6,527 nucleotides of DNA from CAZTZL01 sp964617625 (GTDB taxonomy: Bacteria > Zhuqueibacterota > QNDG01 > DSAB01), in the NCBI GenBank assembly GCA_964617625.1, contig CAZTZL010000123.1:1-6527 (forward strand), read 5' to 3'. Below, piece by piece: positions 5,981 to 6,527 of this stretch; within the stretch, counting starts at the first letter, position 1, and each line of letters starts with the position of its first letter. Made by a program: the position numbers and the translations under genes. Under the pieces are notes generated by a model. The model saw nothing but the letters and a program-made list of their open reading frames with translations, searched no databases and had not been told where the DNA came from.

Positions 5981-6053
5981 AGCGGGAAACGAGATTCGAA
6001 CTCGCGACATTCACGTTGGCAACGTGACGCTCTACCAACTGAGCTATTCCCGC
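5981..6053 (-). tRNA. tRNA-Gly (anticodon GCC)
   Basis: The 73-nt gene has a GCGGGAA/TTCCCGC acceptor stem and discriminator U. The D-arm contains AGCTCAGTTGGTAGAGC. The anticodon loop is TTGCCAA with anticodon GCC, and the T-arm is GCGAG-TTCGAAT-CTCGT. CCA is not encoded. It reads GGC and GGU codons and is the first gene of the tRNA operon, after a long AT-rich leader. Confidence 0.96.
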
Positions 6054-6192
6054 TTAATTAATCTTATCGCCGCAGTCTTTTTAATATGGTATTTCTTTTT
6101 TGACGAAAAACACCGGTCCTTGTTTTTGCAGTTCTAAAAAGAATGTACCAAATGACCAAGAGAGAAAGAACAAAAAAAATTTTCACAGAATC

Positions 6193-6220
6193 AATTTAAT
6201 AAAATTTTAAAATTTGTCAA
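6193..6220 (-). promoter_or_regulatory. candidate promoter of the tRNA-Gly-Cys-Leu operon
   Basis: On the minus strand a perfect TTGACA -35 box (6215-6220) is followed after 16 bases by TAAATT (6193-6198, 4/6 match). The alternative TTAAAT reading has a 15-base spacer. It starts 4 bases after the stop codon of the small cysteine-rich gene. Transcription would begin near 6186 and leave a leader of about 130 nt before tRNA-Gly. The leader 6054-6185 shows no further gene. A closer start near TATTAA at about 6085-6090, followed by a GC-rich discriminator-like stretch, is a weaker alternative. Confidence 0.5.
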
Positions 6221-6224
6221 GCTA

Positions 6225-6419
6225 TTAAATTTCCACCAGCTTCTTTTGTTTTAACCGGCCGATAGTAAAAAAACTGTAGAGGTTTCTGCCGCAGCCGTTC
6301 GGGCAATGGTATTTCTTAAATATTTTCAGACACTCGTCGTAATTCCTGACGTTGAATTTTTTAACGGTTTCACAGGCTTCACAGGTAATTACGAGTTCGG
6401 TATATGTAATTTCGGCCAT
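6225..6419 (-). CDS. small cysteine-rich, probably zinc-binding protein of unknown function
   Basis: I do not recognise this 64-residue protein. It contains CEAC (C13, C16), a lone C30, and HCPNGCGRN (C39, C43), so two cysteine pairs could hold a zinc ion in a ribbon-like fold. The middle is charged and probably helical (residues about 27-37), and the tail GRLKQKKLVEI is basic. There is no signal peptide or membrane segment, so it is probably cytoplasmic. An in-frame ATG exists 15 bases upstream at 6434, but the ribosome site GGGAGG overlaps those first codons and sits 5 bases before the ATG at 6419, so I chose the shorter form beginning MAEITYTEL. A good promoter lies just upstream and the stop is TAA at 6225-6227. 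Nucleic-acid binding is a guess from the zinc-ribbon look and the basic tail. Confidence 0.75.
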   Translation of the reverse strand: MAEITYTELVITCEACETVKKFNVRNYDECLKIFKKYHCPNGCGRNLYSFFTIGRLKQKKLVEI

Positions 6420-6424
6420 TCCTG

Positions 6425-6429
6425 CCTCC
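6425..6429 (-). promoter_or_regulatory. ribosome binding site deciding the small gene's start
   Basis: GGAGG, within a longer GGGGGAGG run, lies 5 bases before the ATG at 6419. The upstream in-frame ATG at 6434 would place this site inside the coding region and leaves no comparable ribosome site in front of it. This supports the shorter start. Confidence 0.7.
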
Positions 6430-6463
6430 CCCATCGAATATTATTTCATTGAGAATCGGATTT

Positions 6464-6492
6464 AAGATAATACACACTTGGTCCAATGTCAA
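6464..6492 (-). promoter_or_regulatory. sigma-70-type promoter of the small cysteine-rich gene
   Basis: A consensus TTGACA (6487-6492) and TATCTT (6464-6469, 4/6 match to TATAAT) are separated by exactly 17 bases on the minus strand. The predicted start near 6457 gives a leader of about 38 nt to the chosen ATG. This is the best promoter match in the window. No operator is evident. Confidence 0.65.
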
Positions 6493-6527
6493 GAAATATT
6501 TAGGGTTAAATCAAAGTGCGAATCGAA

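Noticed and set aside
6432..6434. Upstream ATG as the start of the small cysteine-rich gene
   Set aside because: The GGGGGAGG ribosome site would lie inside the first codons. The ATG at 6419 has it at correct spacing.

Overview
The window looks like a piece of bacterial chromosome. All five large genes, one small gene and three tRNA genes are on the minus strand, so transcription runs from high to low coordinates. Coding DNA is moderately AT-rich and the intergenic gaps are strongly AT-rich. Shine-Dalgarno sites (AAGGAG, GGAGG, GGAG), TTGACA-type promoters and hairpin-plus-U-tract terminators are all bacterial. None of the tRNA genes encodes its 3' CCA. The lineage cannot be fixed from this window. 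A spore-photoproduct-lyase-like radical SAM gene beside a ParB-like gene, together with an ATTTGGAATTTG-type intergenic repeat, suggests a Gram-negative environmental lineage (Desulfobacterota, Calditrichota/KSB1 or similar). That is inference only.

Layout in the direction of transcription: (1) 6527-6225 holds a good sigma-70-type promoter and a 64-residue cysteine-rich, probably zinc-binding protein of unknown function. (2) 6224-5758 holds a promoter with a consensus -35 box, a leader of about 130 nt, tRNA-Gly(GCC), tRNA-Cys(GCA) and tRNA-Leu(UAA), then a clear intrinsic terminator. The tRNA order matches the E. coli glyW-cysT-leuZ operon. (3) 5736-3897 is a two-gene unit with a 22-nt gap: a HAD-superfamily sugar-phosphate phosphatase/mutase-like enzyme, then galactokinase. 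(4) 3896-3738 is a non-coding gap containing an imperfect AT-rich repeat. (5) 3737-1646 is a tightly coupled pair (stop and start separated by one base): a ParB/Spo0J-like N-terminal-domain protein and an SPL-like radical SAM protein. (6) 1645-1478 is an AT-rich gap with a possible promoter and an inverted repeat, followed by gdhA, an NADP-type glutamate dehydrogenase. gdhA ends at a bidirectional terminator shared with what may be the tail of a convergent plus-strand gene.

Most of the content is ordinary metabolism and translation: galactose phosphorylation, ammonia assimilation and tRNAs. The part most worth a second look is the ParB-like/SPL-like pair. The radical SAM protein keeps its CxxxCxxC cluster motif but has no cysteine where spore photoproduct lyase carries its hydrogen-donor cysteine. 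The ParB-like protein keeps a GxxRxRA box, but the following ENxxR-type box is degenerate. The pair may therefore act in a nucleic-acid-related process other than classical spore photoproduct repair. No CRISPR array, insertion sequence, phage gene or rRNA was seen.
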